From Afipia sp. (GTDB lineage: Bacteria; Pseudomonadota; Alphaproteobacteria; Rhizobiales; Xanthobacteraceae): a DNA stretch of 64,000 bases. The translations under genes and the position numbers were made by a program. The notes below the pieces were generated by a model. That model saw only the letters and a program-made list of their open reading frames with translations. It was not told the DNA's origin and ran no database searches. This document shows positions 45,610 to 55,648 of the stretch, piece by piece (the stretch's first letter is position 1; every line of letters starts with the position of its first letter). The stretch spans positions 1,984,001 to 2,048,000 of the forward strand of contig JANQAK010000003.1 in assembly GCA_024707075.1 (NCBI GenBank). Reading direction: 5' to 3'.

Positions 45610-45848
45610 ATGCGGCAAACTTGCACGCTATTGTCTGGTTCGCAAATCGAATGCCAAGATTAGTTAACGGTGAGTCCATGGCCGCATGTGGCGACCGTGC
45701 AGCGGAACTTCCGCCTCGAAATACTTACAAAACCAACGCTCGCGGACGACAACCGTATCATCAGGCTTCGACAGTCCACAGACGTCTGCATGCAACCCGA
45801 CAGAGCGTGTGCAACACCGAAGCCGACCGGAAGCATCCGAGGTACAGT

Positions 45849-46922
45849 CTAGTTCGACCTTGCCGGCAGCTTTGGCATGGCGGAACCCGGCAGAAGCGAC
45901 CGCAGCAGTGGTGCGATCCAGCGGCCGCGGTCTGTATCGAATATTGCGAAGTCGTGATCGAACTGCCAGCAAGCCCACGACCAGCCCAGCCGTTCGGCGG
46001 AGCGCGCAACAAACGACAGGTATTCCGCCCGATCCGCGATCCCGGCTTTCTCATAAACGCCGAATTCGCCCAGATATACAGGACGCCGCTGCGCGGCGGC
46101 CCACCGATCGATCATAAGAAAATCTTCCACGGCGCCGGATCTGTCCGCCTCGCTTCCCCACCGAACGCCTGCCGGTCCGGCCTCCGGAGCCCACGGCGCA
46201 CCCTGGTGCGTGAAGGAGAACGGTTTGTAGTAATGCACGGTCAGAATGATGTTGCGGTCATCCTCGGGCAAATCCAGTGCCCGCAAATCCTGAGGCTCCG
46301 ATGAATTCAGACCGGCGACGATAACCGTCCGGTTGCGATCGAAAGCCCTGATGATCTTCAAAACATCCAACGCGAGTCCGTTCCAGTCCGCCTGGGTCAG
46401 ATTTCCACCAGGCTCGTTCAATATCTCGAAGACGGCCTCCGGATACTTTCCGGCATAGCGCGAAGCGATCTGACGCCAGAACGCCAGCAGTCTTGCACTG
46501 CAATTCTCCAGGCCGCGCTGACACTCATCAACGTCATGTTCGTCGATGATGGGAATCAAGCCGTTCCGGATCGACTGTTCGACGACCCGATCGAGCGCTC
46601 TCAAAACCAGCGGGGCGACCTGCGCCTCGGAATCCATGTACTTGAAGGCGAAGAGATTGATCCTGACATGGCGAAACCCGGCCTCTCGGATCAACCTGAA
46701 GTATTGAAGTTTGAACGGCGCGTCGGTGCCGCCGTCCCATAGTCCATCGTAGCCCAGGATGTTGATACCGGGTCCCAGCTTCCGGACCACCTCGAATGCG
46801 CGGTCTTTCGCCTCGGCACGCGCACCCGGCGAATGGAGCCCGAGACAGATCGTTACCGCCGCGATGCCAAGACCGCGCACCAACATGCGCCAGCGACAGG
46901 AACTCGCCCGACTCCGGTTCAC
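45849..46922 (-). CDS. Glycoside hydrolase family 5 protein, exported
   Basis: A 357-residue retaining beta-glycosidase of the cellulase (GH5) type, with a signal peptide (LVRGLGIAAVTICLGLHSPG). The acid/base glutamate is E170 in FEILNEPGG and the nucleophile is E286 in VYLGEFGVYEK; RHVRINLF and HYYKPFSFTH also fit the family. It probably trims or releases the polysaccharide made by this locus. It is the last gene of the minus-strand unit Wzz/Wzc-like, Wzy-like, GH5 (9-base gap to the polymerase gene). Confidence 0.9.
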   Translation of the reverse strand: MNRSRASSCRWRMLVRGLGIAAVTICLGLHSPGARAEAKDRAFEVVRKLGPGINILGYDGLWDGGTDAPFKLQYFRLIREAGFRHVRINLFAFKYMDSEAQVAPLVLRALDRVVEQSIRNGLIPIIDEHDVDECQRGLENCSARLLAFWRQIASRYAGKYPEAVFEILNEPGGNLTQADWNGLALDVLKIIRAFDRNRTVIVAGLNSSEPQDLRALDLPEDDRNIILTVHYYKPFSFTHQGAPWAPEAGPAGVRWGSEADRSGAVEDFLMIDRWAAAQRRPVYLGEFGVYEKAGIADRAEYLSFVARSAERLGWSWACWQFDHDFAIFDTDRGRWIAPLLRSLLPGSAMPKLPARSN

Positions 46923-46931
46923 GGCGTCCGC

Positions 46932-48233
46932 TCATTGTCGCTTGCCCTCAGCGGCAATGAGGCGTTGAGGAAAAAATACCAGGATCAAAGTCGCGGTGAA
47001 CGATGTGGATCGGAGGAAGATCGTTTCAGTCAGGTCGATCATGTAAATCAGCACCATGAATCCGATCAGCGCCACGATGCGAGAACGCCGCATCGTCCGG
47101 TTGTCGATCGACGTGGACATACGCAAGCCGAACAACAAGGTGCAAAGCATGAAAAGCGCGTAGCCCACCAGGCCGGTTTCGGTGAGGATCGCAACATATC
47201 CGCTGTGAAAATTATCCAGAACCCAGCCATGCGCCCTCAGATATTCCAGATATATCTCCTTGTTCGTCCAAAACCCGTTGATGCCGAATCCAAAAATAGG
47301 GCGTTCATCGAAATGGGCCAGCGCGTGCTGCCAGATGAAGGTGCGTTCCGTGAGATCGATCCTGGCGCCGAACACCTCGAACGCATCGGCCCCTGTCGCA
47401 TAAAGATAAGAAATCAGGCCGGTTGCAAAGATCGCGATCGCCATCGGAACGAACGCGAGCGTCCTGGCGATATGGGGTGAGCGGCCAGCGGCATACACGC
47501 ACGCACACGCAACGAGCGCCAATGCACCGCCTCCCCTCGATTCAGATCCGATGGCGCACGCTGCCGCCGCCCCGAACGAAACGGCAAATTGCAACCGGCC
47601 TCCGCGAACGAGCCAGAGATAGGCCGAGAAAAACATGAAAATCGCGCCGGTGATTCCGAGCGCCTGCTTGGAAGCGAAAACACCCTGCCAGTTTCCCTCG
47701 TGCGACCAGGATTCATCGACGCCGATCGAAGGCACGAAGATGACGATGAGCACGGAGGCCACCGTCAGGACCAGCAATCCCTTGTTCATCTCGGCGATGA
47801 TGTCTTCGAGAGCGAGACGGCTCGCGAGAAAGTAGGCACCGATGCTGGTGATCAAGAGAGCGGCGGCCTTCATCAGGCTCGGAAGCGACAGATCCGTCCA
47901 AAGCACCGACAGCACGGCAAAGCCATAGAATGCGAGCACCGCGAATGTATCTGTGCTGGGGCGCCATGCCAGCCTGGGCCTGACAAACATCGCAGCGACC
48001 GTGATCAGGAGCCACAAGGCAATGCTTGCATATTGTTGCAGCGGGGAAAGGCCGGGAGGCAAAAGAGATTCGTGGAACGCGCTCGTTGAGGCAACAACGT
48101 TGGCCACCGTTGCCCAGCGGATGATTCGCAGAGCAGCCGCGTCGGCCGGTGAGGCTAATTCCATGAGATGCGGGGACTGAATCGCACCCGCCTTCTTCCA
48201 GCCACGGAATTGAGACGGGGCGGCGGTGGTCAT
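46932..48233 (-). CDS. O-antigen ligase/polymerase family membrane protein (Wzy-like)
   Basis: A 433-residue polytopic inner-membrane protein with about ten to twelve hydrophobic segments. It has the Wzy_C-type region: a large loop with ERTFIWQHALAHFDERPIFG, FGINGFW and NFHSGYVAILTETGLVGY. This is the conserved periplasmic part of O-antigen ligases and polysaccharide polymerases. In a locus with flippases and a chain-length protein it is likely the polymerase. Its start overlaps the previous stop by four bases (ATGA). Confidence 0.88.
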   Translation of the reverse strand: MTTAAPSQFRGWKKAGAIQSPHLMELASPADAAALRIIRWATVANVVASTSAFHESLLPPGLSPLQQYASIALWLLITVAAMFVRPRLAWRPSTDTFAVLAFYGFAVLSVLWTDLSLPSLMKAAALLITSIGAYFLASRLALEDIIAEMNKGLLVLTVASVLIVIFVPSIGVDESWSHEGNWQGVFASKQALGITGAIFMFFSAYLWLVRGGRLQFAVSFGAAAACAIGSESRGGGALALVACACVYAAGRSPHIARTLAFVPMAIAIFATGLISYLYATGADAFEVFGARIDLTERTFIWQHALAHFDERPIFGFGINGFWTNKEIYLEYLRAHGWVLDNFHSGYVAILTETGLVGYALFMLCTLLFGLRMSTSIDNRTMRRSRIVALIGFMVLIYMIDLTETIFLRSTSFTATLILVFFPQRLIAAEGKRQ

Positions 48234-50464
48234 CCGGCGGCAACCCTTCCGGACGGATTCGCCGACAGCCCCGCGGAATCAGCCGAGTGGCGCGCATAAT
48301 CGCGGTAAGCGTCAGGATCGACCTTGTTCAGGACAGCCCCGTCAAGTTTGCCGTAGCAAAGCTCGATTGCATTCCGAAACTCGCGCGATCCGGCGACGGA
48401 CGGCCCATCCGCCGCGGTAACCAGAAGCGCGGAGTCGGCCAGAGCGACGAAGCGCTGACCTTGAACAGCAGTGACGGGCGCACCCGTATCCACGACAATG
48501 ATGCCGTATTTCATGCGCAGCTTGTTGACGATGGCGCCGATAACGTCGCTGTCCAGCACATCGGCAAAATCCATCGGGTTTGCAAATCCGCAGTGAAGAA
48601 CATCAGCCGAGCCGCGGCCTCCCTTGGAGATTGCAAAGTCGATTGAAAGCGAAGCCTGGATCGCCTGATGAAGTCCAAACCGCTGTTTGGCCTCCCCATG
48701 CCGCGCAGTCCGCACCGTCGCATCGACCAGCAAGACCGCATTGCGCATCTGGGCCAGCGAGTCAGCGAACGCCGATGCAACCGCCGAGGTGCCGCAACCA
48801 GCGGATGCCCCCGCGACGGCGAGGATATAAGGCCGCTCCGGGTGCACCAGCGTGAAATCGGACGCCAGACGGCGAACGGCATCGACGAATGGCGGTGCTG
48901 ATAACTCGGGAGAACGGCGGCCCGGAGCGACATCGTCCGCATGATCCGCCTTGAACCGCGACGCCCTTGACGCCGCGGTCGCCCTGTCCCTGACCGACAC
49001 ATCAGGCAGATACCCGAGGATGGGAAGTCCCGCCGCCTCTTCCATATTTACCGAACGGCGCGAACCTCCCAGAATCGGGCCTGCGCCATCGATGATTATC
49101 GTGATTGCCAGAGCAAGCAGCACGCTTGCCATTGCGGCGATGGCCAGCAGCAGTTTCCGGTTGGGACCGGTTGGAGCAAGGGGAACGGCTGCCGGCGAGA
49201 TCACCCGGACCTCGACCGCCTGGACGCCTTCCTGCTCCTTGGTTTCCTTGTACCGGGCCAGCGAGCGTTGCAGAATTGCCTGCGCGGCTTCAGACTCACG
49301 CTCAAGTTCATGCAATCGAACCGTCGATTGATCGTTCGAAGCCATGACCGTCTTCAGCTTTCCAAGGCTCGCCTCGAGCGACCGCTCTCTTTCCTGCGCG
49401 GTCTCGAACTCCTGACGCACGCCCAGCGACAGGCGGCCGATTTCCATATCGATCTGGCGGCTGATCGCGGACAACTCTGCCTCGGACGTCCTGATCGCCG
49501 GATGAAGGGGACCGAGCGACTGTGCAAGCTCTGCGCTGTTTTTCGCGGCCAACGTATACTGCGCGCGCAACGCCGCGATCACCGGTGACGACAACGCATC
49601 CACGAGCGAATTCTTGGCCGCCGGGTTGGATGACGCCTTTTCGATCTGCTTCAGCCGGGCCCTTGTTTCTTCCACGCGGAGGCGCGCCAGCGTCAGTTGC
49701 TGATTTGTGTCGGCAAGCTGCTGCTCCACCACCGAGCGTTTTTCACCAGTGTTAACCAGGCCCTTCTCCGCCTTGTAGAGCGCGACGGCAGCCTCCGCGT
49801 CTCGCGCCTGCTTGCGAAGGTCGGCGAGGCGGTCGCCCAGCCATTTCGATGCATCGCTTGTCGCGCTCGATTTCGCCGCTGCTTGCTGATCCACATAGGC
49901 ATTGGCGATCGCGTTGGCGATGCGTGCGGCTTTCTCCGGACTGCGGGACAGAAACTCAATCTCGAGGATGTAAGTCACCCCGCGCCGGCGAACCTTGAGA
50001 TTGCTAGCGAACCGTGAGAGCACGTACTGCATTCGGCTTTCGCTCCGGTCGCCCACGATGGAGCGCAGGAGTTCAAAGATGCCGTTGGCCGGCAGGAACT
50101 CCGGATCCTGATCGAGCTTGAGTTCGGAAATCACCTTCAGCGCAATGGGCGCCGACTGGATCACCTCCACCTGGCTGTCCACCGCGGCCATGTCGTTTCC
50201 GATACCGGACAACACGGCGTCGGACTGCAAAACCCGCTGCTGGCGCGGATCCACCAGCACGATCGCCGTCCCGCTGTAATGAGGCGTCATAAGCAGGATC
50301 AGCGACGCGAAAACGATGAAGAGGACGACCGCCGTCGATCCAATGCGGCGCGCGTGACGCGTCGCCAGATCGTAGACGAACCTTGGATTCAGCAATGCAT
50401 CTGCAATCGCAGGCCGGCCAGCAGAGACCGCAGCCGAATTTGGGAAATGATCGTTGTACGCCAC
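48230..50464 (-). CDS. Wzz/Wzc-like polysaccharide chain-length and transport protein, degenerate kinase domain
   Basis: A 744-residue inner-membrane protein. A first helix (VVLFIVFASLILLM) precedes the Wzz domain, then a long periplasmic coiled coil, a second helix near residue 455, and a cytoplasmic bacterial-tyrosine-kinase-like domain. The P-loop position reads GASAGCGTS (about residues 551-559), lacking the essential lysine of GKS/GKT. The second Walker-type motif is VLLVDAT instead of VDxD, and the C-terminal tail has no tyrosine cluster. It is therefore probably a catalytically inactive kinase that still controls chain length. It is the first gene of the minus-strand unit. Confidence 0.88.
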   Translation of the reverse strand: MAYNDHFPNSAAVSAGRPAIADALLNPRFVYDLATRHARRIGSTAVVLFIVFASLILLMTPHYSGTAIVLVDPRQQRVLQSDAVLSGIGNDMAAVDSQVEVIQSAPIALKVISELKLDQDPEFLPANGIFELLRSIVGDRSESRMQYVLSRFASNLKVRRRGVTYILEIEFLSRSPEKAARIANAIANAYVDQQAAAKSSATSDASKWLGDRLADLRKQARDAEAAVALYKAEKGLVNTGEKRSVVEQQLADTNQQLTLARLRVEETRARLKQIEKASSNPAAKNSLVDALSSPVIAALRAQYTLAAKNSAELAQSLGPLHPAIRTSEAELSAISRQIDMEIGRLSLGVRQEFETAQERERSLEASLGKLKTVMASNDQSTVRLHELERESEAAQAILQRSLARYKETKEQEGVQAVEVRVISPAAVPLAPTGPNRKLLLAIAAMASVLLALAITIIIDGAGPILGGSRRSVNMEEAAGLPILGYLPDVSVRDRATAASRASRFKADHADDVAPGRRSPELSAPPFVDAVRRLASDFTLVHPERPYILAVAGASAGCGTSAVASAFADSLAQMRNAVLLVDATVRTARHGEAKQRFGLHQAIQASLSIDFAISKGGRGSADVLHCGFANPMDFADVLDSDVIGAIVNKLRMKYGIIVVDTGAPVTAVQGQRFVALADSALLVTAADGPSVAGSREFRNAIELCYGKLDGAVLNKVDPDAYRDYARHSADSAGLSANPSGRVAAG

Positions 50465-50838
50465 TATCGCAACCCCAATCAGTCACGGCTTCCACTTGCG
50501 CGACCAACGACCAAGCGCCTGATACCGAACGATTCCCAACGCGCCACGCATCGCACCGTCGCGAGCTGGAAATCATTCCTCTTTCAGCAACGGCGAAGCT
50601 CCGAAAGCTCACTACAACGTAAATATCTAAGGTTAACTCGCGGTTACCTCACGTCGCGAGATTCCATTAACAATCACTTAAGTCGGAAAAACGGGCCGCG
50701 CCCGCGGCCGGGCTCCGGGCGCAGATCCAGCCGCCATGAATGCGGCATCAAAGGATGAACCAGGCAGTTCCGCCGACTGTTTTCCAGAGCCGTGCATTAA
50801 CTGCATCGCGCTGTATCGAATGAAAGACACACCGCCTC
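50465..50838. promoter_or_regulatory. Divergent promoter region of the exopolysaccharide locus
   Basis: This 374-base gap between two outward-facing operons must hold both promoters. An inverted repeat CTCGCG (50637-50642) / CGCGAG (50655-50660) with a 12-base spacer lies in an AT-richer stretch (about 50610-50690) and is a candidate operator. No -35/-10 pair is convincing. Confidence 0.4.
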
Positions 50839-52287
50839 GTGGTAACTGCTTCCAAAGCGTCGAGCGCAGCTCATTCACCGGCACCGAGACCCCGATTGTC
50901 CATCACCAGCGTGAAATCGCAGGCTTTGAAACCGATCGTCGCTGCCCTTTCGTGGATAAGCCGCCGCGACGTGGCGCAAGGCCTCGCCGTATCCATCCTC
51001 ATCCAGGCAAGCGGAGGCCTTGTTGCCTTTGCGATGTTCTCGCTGGCGGCAAGAGTTCTCTCGACCGTTGATTTTGGACACTTGGCGATGTGGCTGAGCA
51101 TCTGCCAGATGGGGAGTGTCGTCGCGATCCTGGGCCAGGAGATGTTTATCCTGCGCTCGCTCAACCAGTATACGGTTGCCGATCAGCCGGCGCTCGCCAA
51201 GGGCGCCTTGCTGTTCTCCGTCGGCATTGTCTGTGTCGTTCCGATTTTTCTGAGCATCGTCGCAGGCTTGGGATTCCTGGCATCAGGCATTCCATTGTCT
51301 CTCGTGATCACGATGGGGCTTTTTCTCGTAGCCAGTTCGATGATCGCTCTCTCCAGTCATGTGGCCCGATCCGTCGTCGGGATTGTGATCGCCGATGGAA
51401 TGCGCGAGGTCCTGTGGCGCTCACTCGTCGTCGTCGGGCTGATGACCATCATTCTCGCTGGCGGTAAAATTCAGATCGAGAGGTTCTTTCTTCTCGCTTC
51501 GGCGGCGATCGGAGTTGCCATTTGCATCCAGATCTTCGCCATCCGGGCAAAAATGCCGGCGAATATCGTCCATGCCAAAGCCGACTGGCGGATCCGCGAC
51601 TGGTCGAGAATGTCGGTCGGCTTCTGGGTTTCCACAATCCTGGACACGATCAACCAGTACCTCGATGTCGTGATTATTTACTGGCTGCTGGATCCGGTGG
51701 CAGCGGGCGCGTACTTCATTGCGTCCCGACTGGCCAACATGTTCGCGACGATACTGTCGGCCGTGCACAGCTATGCCACGCGTCGAATTCCGTCGCTCTA
51801 TTTCTCGCGTAAATTCGGCGAACTGGACCAGATGCTGAGATCAATGAGCGAGGTCGTTCTACTCTGCGTCGTCACAGGCGTCGCAATCATCGGCTTTGGC
51901 GGCGACACGATACTCGGCCTGTTCGGGCCGACATTCGCTTCCTACAAATGGACGCTCTTCATCCTGACCACGGGAACGGCGCTATTCGCCTTGGGCGGGC
52001 CGGCAGCGGCGGTGTTGCTGATCGCCGGTCACGAGGCGCGCTATCCCTGGATCGTGGGAAGTAACATGGTCTTGAGGTTCATCGGCTTTGCGATTCTGAT
52101 TCCGATGTTTGGCCTGCAAGGTGCGGCGGTTTCGACTGCCGCAAGTCTCGTGATCGTCACGATCGTTCTCAATGCCCTCTGTCGGCGCTGGGTCGGAGTT
52201 GACCCCTCGGTTCTCATCCTCGTTCGGAGATCAAAAAGAACGCCCGCTGCCACCGACGCAGCGGAAACACGCTCGCACGACATTTGA
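50839..52287 (+). CDS. Polysaccharide flippase (Wzx/MATE-like), copy 1
   Basis: A 482-residue membrane protein of the polysaccharide-biosynthesis flippase family with about 12 to 14 helices. It would move lipid-linked repeat units across the inner membrane. A central stretch (DVVIIYWLLDPVAAGAYFIASRLANMF) is closely matched by the second flippase at 57744-59105, so the two are paralogues. The start is GTG at 50839; N-terminal residues before about 30 are not conserved, so the exact start is uncertain. Confidence 0.87.
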   Translation: MVTASKASSAAHSPAPRPRLSITSVKSQALKPIVAALSWISRRDVAQGLAVSILIQASGGLVAFAMFSLAARVLSTVDFGHLAMWLSICQMGSVVAILGQEMFILRSLNQYTVADQPALAKGALLFSVGIVCVVPIFLSIVAGLGFLASGIPLSLVITMGLFLVASSMIALSSHVARSVVGIVIADGMREVLWRSLVVVGLMTIILAGGKIQIERFFLLASAAIGVAICIQIFAIRAKMPANIVHAKADWRIRDWSRMSVGFWVSTILDTINQYLDVVIIYWLLDPVAAGAYFIASRLANMFATILSAVHSYATRRIPSLYFSRKFGELDQMLRSMSEVVLLCVVTGVAIIGFGGDTILGLFGPTFASYKWTLFILTTGTALFALGGPAAAVLLIAGHEARYPWIVGSNMVLRFIGFAILIPMFGLQGAAVSTAASLVIVTIVLNALCRRWVGVDPSVLILVRRSKRTPAATDAAETRSHDI

Positions 52288-52318
52288 ACCCGATGAACTC
52301 CTTGCAAAGTCAATCCGC

Positions 52319-53464
52319 ATGAAATGTGAACGCCGCATTCTTCTCGTTCAGACGCAGGCAGAAAATGCCGGCGCTCAGGAGATTTCCCGGCTCGTCGGCG
52401 CCGGCCTGACCGCGCGCGGCTACGAGGTTCACAATCTGTTTTTCTATCGCAAATCGTCGCTGTTCGACGAGCCGCCGAATACCCTGTACTGTGCGCCGGA
52501 CCGGCCTGCGAATCTCGTCGCTTTTTTTGGCCTCTTGTGGAAGCTCGGACAACTCATCCGGTCAAGGCGGTGGGACGCAGTTCTCACGTTTCAACACTAC
52601 GGCAACACCATCGGCGGAATCGCGACACGACTGGTGATCTCCGCGCCGGTCATCGCCAATCAGGTATCGTCGCGCATCACGATGAACTGGCTTGTACGCA
52701 CCGCCGATATGGTCATGGGCAGTCTTGGCGTCTATCGATACATCACGGTGAATTCACACGACCTGCAACGCGAGTATTCCGGCTATCCGAGGGGTTACCT
52801 CTCGCGGATGAAGTACATCCCCCACGGCTTCGATCAGAAAACGACAAGCATTCCAAGGCTCGACGCGCGGCGAACCTTCGGCCTTCCCGAAAATCCGGTT
52901 CTTCTCGGGTCGGTGTCGAGACTGAATCCGACCAAGCGCCTCGATGCCGCCATACGCCTGCTTCGAAACCGTCCCCTGTGGCATCTGGCCATTGCAGGTC
53001 AGGGACCGGACGAGTCACGGCTTAAATTGCTGGCCACGCAAATCGGCGTATCGGAGAGAGTCCATTTCGTGGGGGAATTGTCTCCCGACAACATCGGCGT
53101 ATTCCTCGCCAGTCTCGATGTCTTTGTATTTCCCACGCAGGCGGAAACATTCGGCCTGGCGGCCGTCGAGGCGGCCAGCGCGGGCGTACCGACCGTAGCG
53201 GCGGATCTTCCTGTGTTGCGGGAGGTCCTCTCCTGTGAGGGCAAGCCAGCCGCGCTTTTCGTCGATGCTGCGGATGATGCAAAATTTCTGTCCGCGGTAT
53301 CCGAACTTCTCGAAAATAAGGCGCTCAGCGAAGAATTGCGAACAACCGCCAGAGGCCTGGCATCGCGTTATTCCGTTGACGCGATGGTCGATCAATATGC
53401 CCGGCTCCTGGACGACGCCTGCGGGCCTTGCTCATCCCCCCGAGGGGGCGAACCGGCATGGTAA
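52319..53464 (+). CDS. Glycosyltransferase family 4 protein
   Basis: A 381-residue GT-B fold enzyme transferring a sugar to the growing repeat unit. It starts RILLVQTQAENAGAQEISR; the C-terminal half has the GT4 pattern LLGSVSRLNPTKRLDAAI, GQGPDESRLKLLATQIG, VHFVGELSPDNIG and FVFPTQAETFGLAAVEAASA with the EXFGLxxxEA glutamates. The ATG at 52319 fits the family start. Its stop overlaps the next gene's start by seven bases. Confidence 0.92.
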   Translation: MKCERRILLVQTQAENAGAQEISRLVGAGLTARGYEVHNLFFYRKSSLFDEPPNTLYCAPDRPANLVAFFGLLWKLGQLIRSRRWDAVLTFQHYGNTIGGIATRLVISAPVIANQVSSRITMNWLVRTADMVMGSLGVYRYITVNSHDLQREYSGYPRGYLSRMKYIPHGFDQKTTSIPRLDARRTFGLPENPVLLGSVSRLNPTKRLDAAIRLLRNRPLWHLAIAGQGPDESRLKLLATQIGVSERVHFVGELSPDNIGVFLASLDVFVFPTQAETFGLAAVEAASAGVPTVAADLPVLREVLSCEGKPAALFVDAADDAKFLSAVSELLENKALSEELRTTARGLASRYSVDAMVDQYARLLDDACGPCSSPRGGEPAW

Positions 53465-54942
53465 TCGAGTTTAGATGCGACGTGGACCGTCCACGCACCT
53501 GGATGGACCGCACCACCATGATGATCGACAGCAAGCCCGTCGATGTTCAGGTTGCGTGGGCAGAGACCAGAACACCCAAGCCAGCCGGACTCGACATGCT
53601 GTTTCAACTCGAGCGCATGATCTTGCGAAAGGGAAGGCCATGCGATGCCGATGCCTTGAAGGCCGCGGCAAGACAACTTCCCCCAGCCACGCGGAAGCCG
53701 GATGTCGTCGTCGATTTTACCAATGTTGAACGCGACGCCAACTGCGATGCGCGCCTTTACTTGCGGCCACGATATAACGGCATAGCGGGCGAGGACGGTG
53801 CACTTTCCGCGATACTGTCCGGAGACCTGCCGGTCATCGAGATCGTCAACGATGTTGATGGGACCGTTCTTGACCGAGGCCAGCCATCGGGCGAAGGCGC
53901 GGCCGGCCTGAGCGGCGCTCTTGCAACGGTCGTGGCCCGGACGATGACGTTACTCGAAGCGATTCTCGCCGGCCGTCCGAGGCTATTGCCTCAACTGGCA
54001 TATGGCTCATCCGGCAACCAGCCTCATGCACCGGCGATATATGTGCTGAACGCGATCTCCGAACGCATCGCAAAGCAAATCTATCATCTCTGCTGCTTTT
54101 CCCCTCACTGGCAGATCGGATGGCGGCACATCGACGACGACGGCGTATGGAAACGCGCGGACTTGTCGGGTCCGCACTGGCGAATAATCAACGATCCCGG
54201 CTCCCGCTGCTATGCCGACCCCTTTCCCGTCACATGGAGAGGAAGAACGTTCGTCTTCTTCGAGGATCTCGATCATCGAGCCGGGAAAGGTGTGATCTCG
54301 GCAACTGAATTCGATGCTGCGGGACCCAAGGGCGAGGTCATTCGGGTTTTGGAAGAACCGTGGCACCTGTCATATCCGCTTCTGATCGAAGACGGCGGCG
54401 AACTCTGGATGATTCCGGAGAGCACCGGCAACAACGATGTTGCGCTCTACAAATGCATTGAATTTCCGGCCAGATGGGAACGGCATGCGACACTTCTGTC
54501 CGGAGTTTCATTTTCCGACGCCACCCCGACGCGACACAACGGCCTTTATTATCTCTTCGGCGCATCGCACGACGGCCGGGGCGGATATTCAGATACGCTT
54601 TCCATCTATTACGCGACGCATCTGCTCGGCCCATGGCAGCCTCATGCCAGCAATCCCGTCCTCGTGGATCGGGCCAGCGCGCGCCCCGCCGGGAATTTTA
54701 TCACGCTCAATGGACAACTCTGGCGGCCGGTTCAGGATTGCACGAATGGATATGGCACGGCGCTCGGGCTTGCTCAAATCGTCGAGCTTTCGCCGACATC
54801 CTTCAAACAGATCGTTCGACACACGATCCAGCCGCAATCGGCCTGGCGGGGAAGAAAGCTGCACACGCTGAATCGCAGCGGCCGTCTGGAAGTGATCGAC
54901 GGAAGCCGGATCCAGCCAAAAATCATGGCGCTGTTTGCATGA
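53458..54942 (+). CDS. Beta-propeller GINT1-like protein of a polysaccharide locus
   Basis: A 494-residue cytoplasmic-looking protein. From about residue 215 on it carries the five-bladed propeller-like region named for plant glucosamine inositolphosphorylceramide transferase 1: WQIGWRHIDDDGVW, CYADPFPVTWRGRTFVFFED, EEPWHLSYPLLIEDGGELWM, SDATPTRHNGLYYLFGAS. The first 200 residues are a separate, unrecognised domain (formyltransferase-like architecture is possible). ATG 53458 is inside the stop of the GT4 gene (ATGGTAA). A sugar-processing or sugar-transfer role is inferred from its place; the reaction is unknown. Confidence 0.78.
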   Translation: MVIEFRCDVDRPRTWMDRTTMMIDSKPVDVQVAWAETRTPKPAGLDMLFQLERMILRKGRPCDADALKAAARQLPPATRKPDVVVDFTNVERDANCDARLYLRPRYNGIAGEDGALSAILSGDLPVIEIVNDVDGTVLDRGQPSGEGAAGLSGALATVVARTMTLLEAILAGRPRLLPQLAYGSSGNQPHAPAIYVLNAISERIAKQIYHLCCFSPHWQIGWRHIDDDGVWKRADLSGPHWRIINDPGSRCYADPFPVTWRGRTFVFFEDLDHRAGKGVISATEFDAAGPKGEVIRVLEEPWHLSYPLLIEDGGELWMIPESTGNNDVALYKCIEFPARWERHATLLSGVSFSDATPTRHNGLYYLFGASHDGRGGYSDTLSIYYATHLLGPWQPHASNPVLVDRASARPAGNFITLNGQLWRPVQDCTNGYGTALGLAQIVELSPTSFKQIVRHTIQPQSAWRGRKLHTLNRSGRLEVIDGSRIQPKIMALFA

Positions 54943-54967
54943 TCGATCCGTCAATCATAGACGTGCA

Positions 54968-55375
54968 CTATCGGCGCAAGATGCGTTTCGCGAACATATA
55001 ACCGGCGGTCAGGCCAGCCATGGCGCCGACGGTCTTGATACTGGCATCGAAGAGTCTCCCATGACGGGAGGGCGCCAGCAACTGGAGCAATTCCAGAAGC
55101 ACGGCTGCTCCTATGACCACAGCGGCGGCGATCCAGATGTGCCGGGAATAAGCCGCCGAGAACAGCGCGCCAACGACGGCAAATGCGGCGAGGCGCTCGA
55201 TCTGGGGTGACAATCCGCTTGTCGGACGCAACTCCAGCGGTGCAACGGTGACAAATGCAATGGCCGCGAGACTGACCCAAGCCAGAATTCGACACAGCGT
55301 TTCAATTGTCTCGGCGACTGACGCCCGGTCCTGCATTTGCGATGATGTCCACGTGATGTCGGTGATGCCGGGCAT
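54968..55375 (-). CDS. VanZ-like membrane protein
   Basis: A 135-residue membrane protein (from ATG 55375; 122 from 55336) with four helices: VSLAAIAFVTVAPLELRP, LAAFAVVGALFSAAYS, HIWIAAAVVIGAAVLLELLQ and IKTVGAMAGLTAGYMFA. The helix pattern and the LLELLQLLAPSRHGR loop fit VanZ-like proteins, which occur in polysaccharide loci with unknown roles. It runs against its neighbours, between the GINT1-like and cupin-like genes. A longer minus frame to 55546 has no conserved extension. Confidence 0.75.
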   Translation of the reverse strand: MPGITDITWTSSQMQDRASVAETIETLCRILAWVSLAAIAFVTVAPLELRPTSGLSPQIERLAAFAVVGALFSAAYSRHIWIAAAVVIGAAVLLELLQLLAPSRHGRLFDASIKTVGAMAGLTAGYMFAKRILRR

Positions 55376-55648
55376 AACCGCGCGGTCGGCATCAGTCCAA
55401 ACAAAAAGTCGAAAATTGTAATAGATCGCTACAGCAAGGTTCTTTCGTTGATTAAAATTTGAATCGAATTGGATCAAAGCGTCTCGATCCGAAACAGTTC
55501 CGCGCGCCGCGTCATGAATCCACGCCGAATTTAACCTCGATGGCATTTACCGTATTTCATCCCATTTTACGCATCCTGAAAGGCGCGTACACATAGCGCC
55601 TACAAGTCTCTTTTAGATACTGGAACGAAGCCAAGCCGGAGCGAGCAA

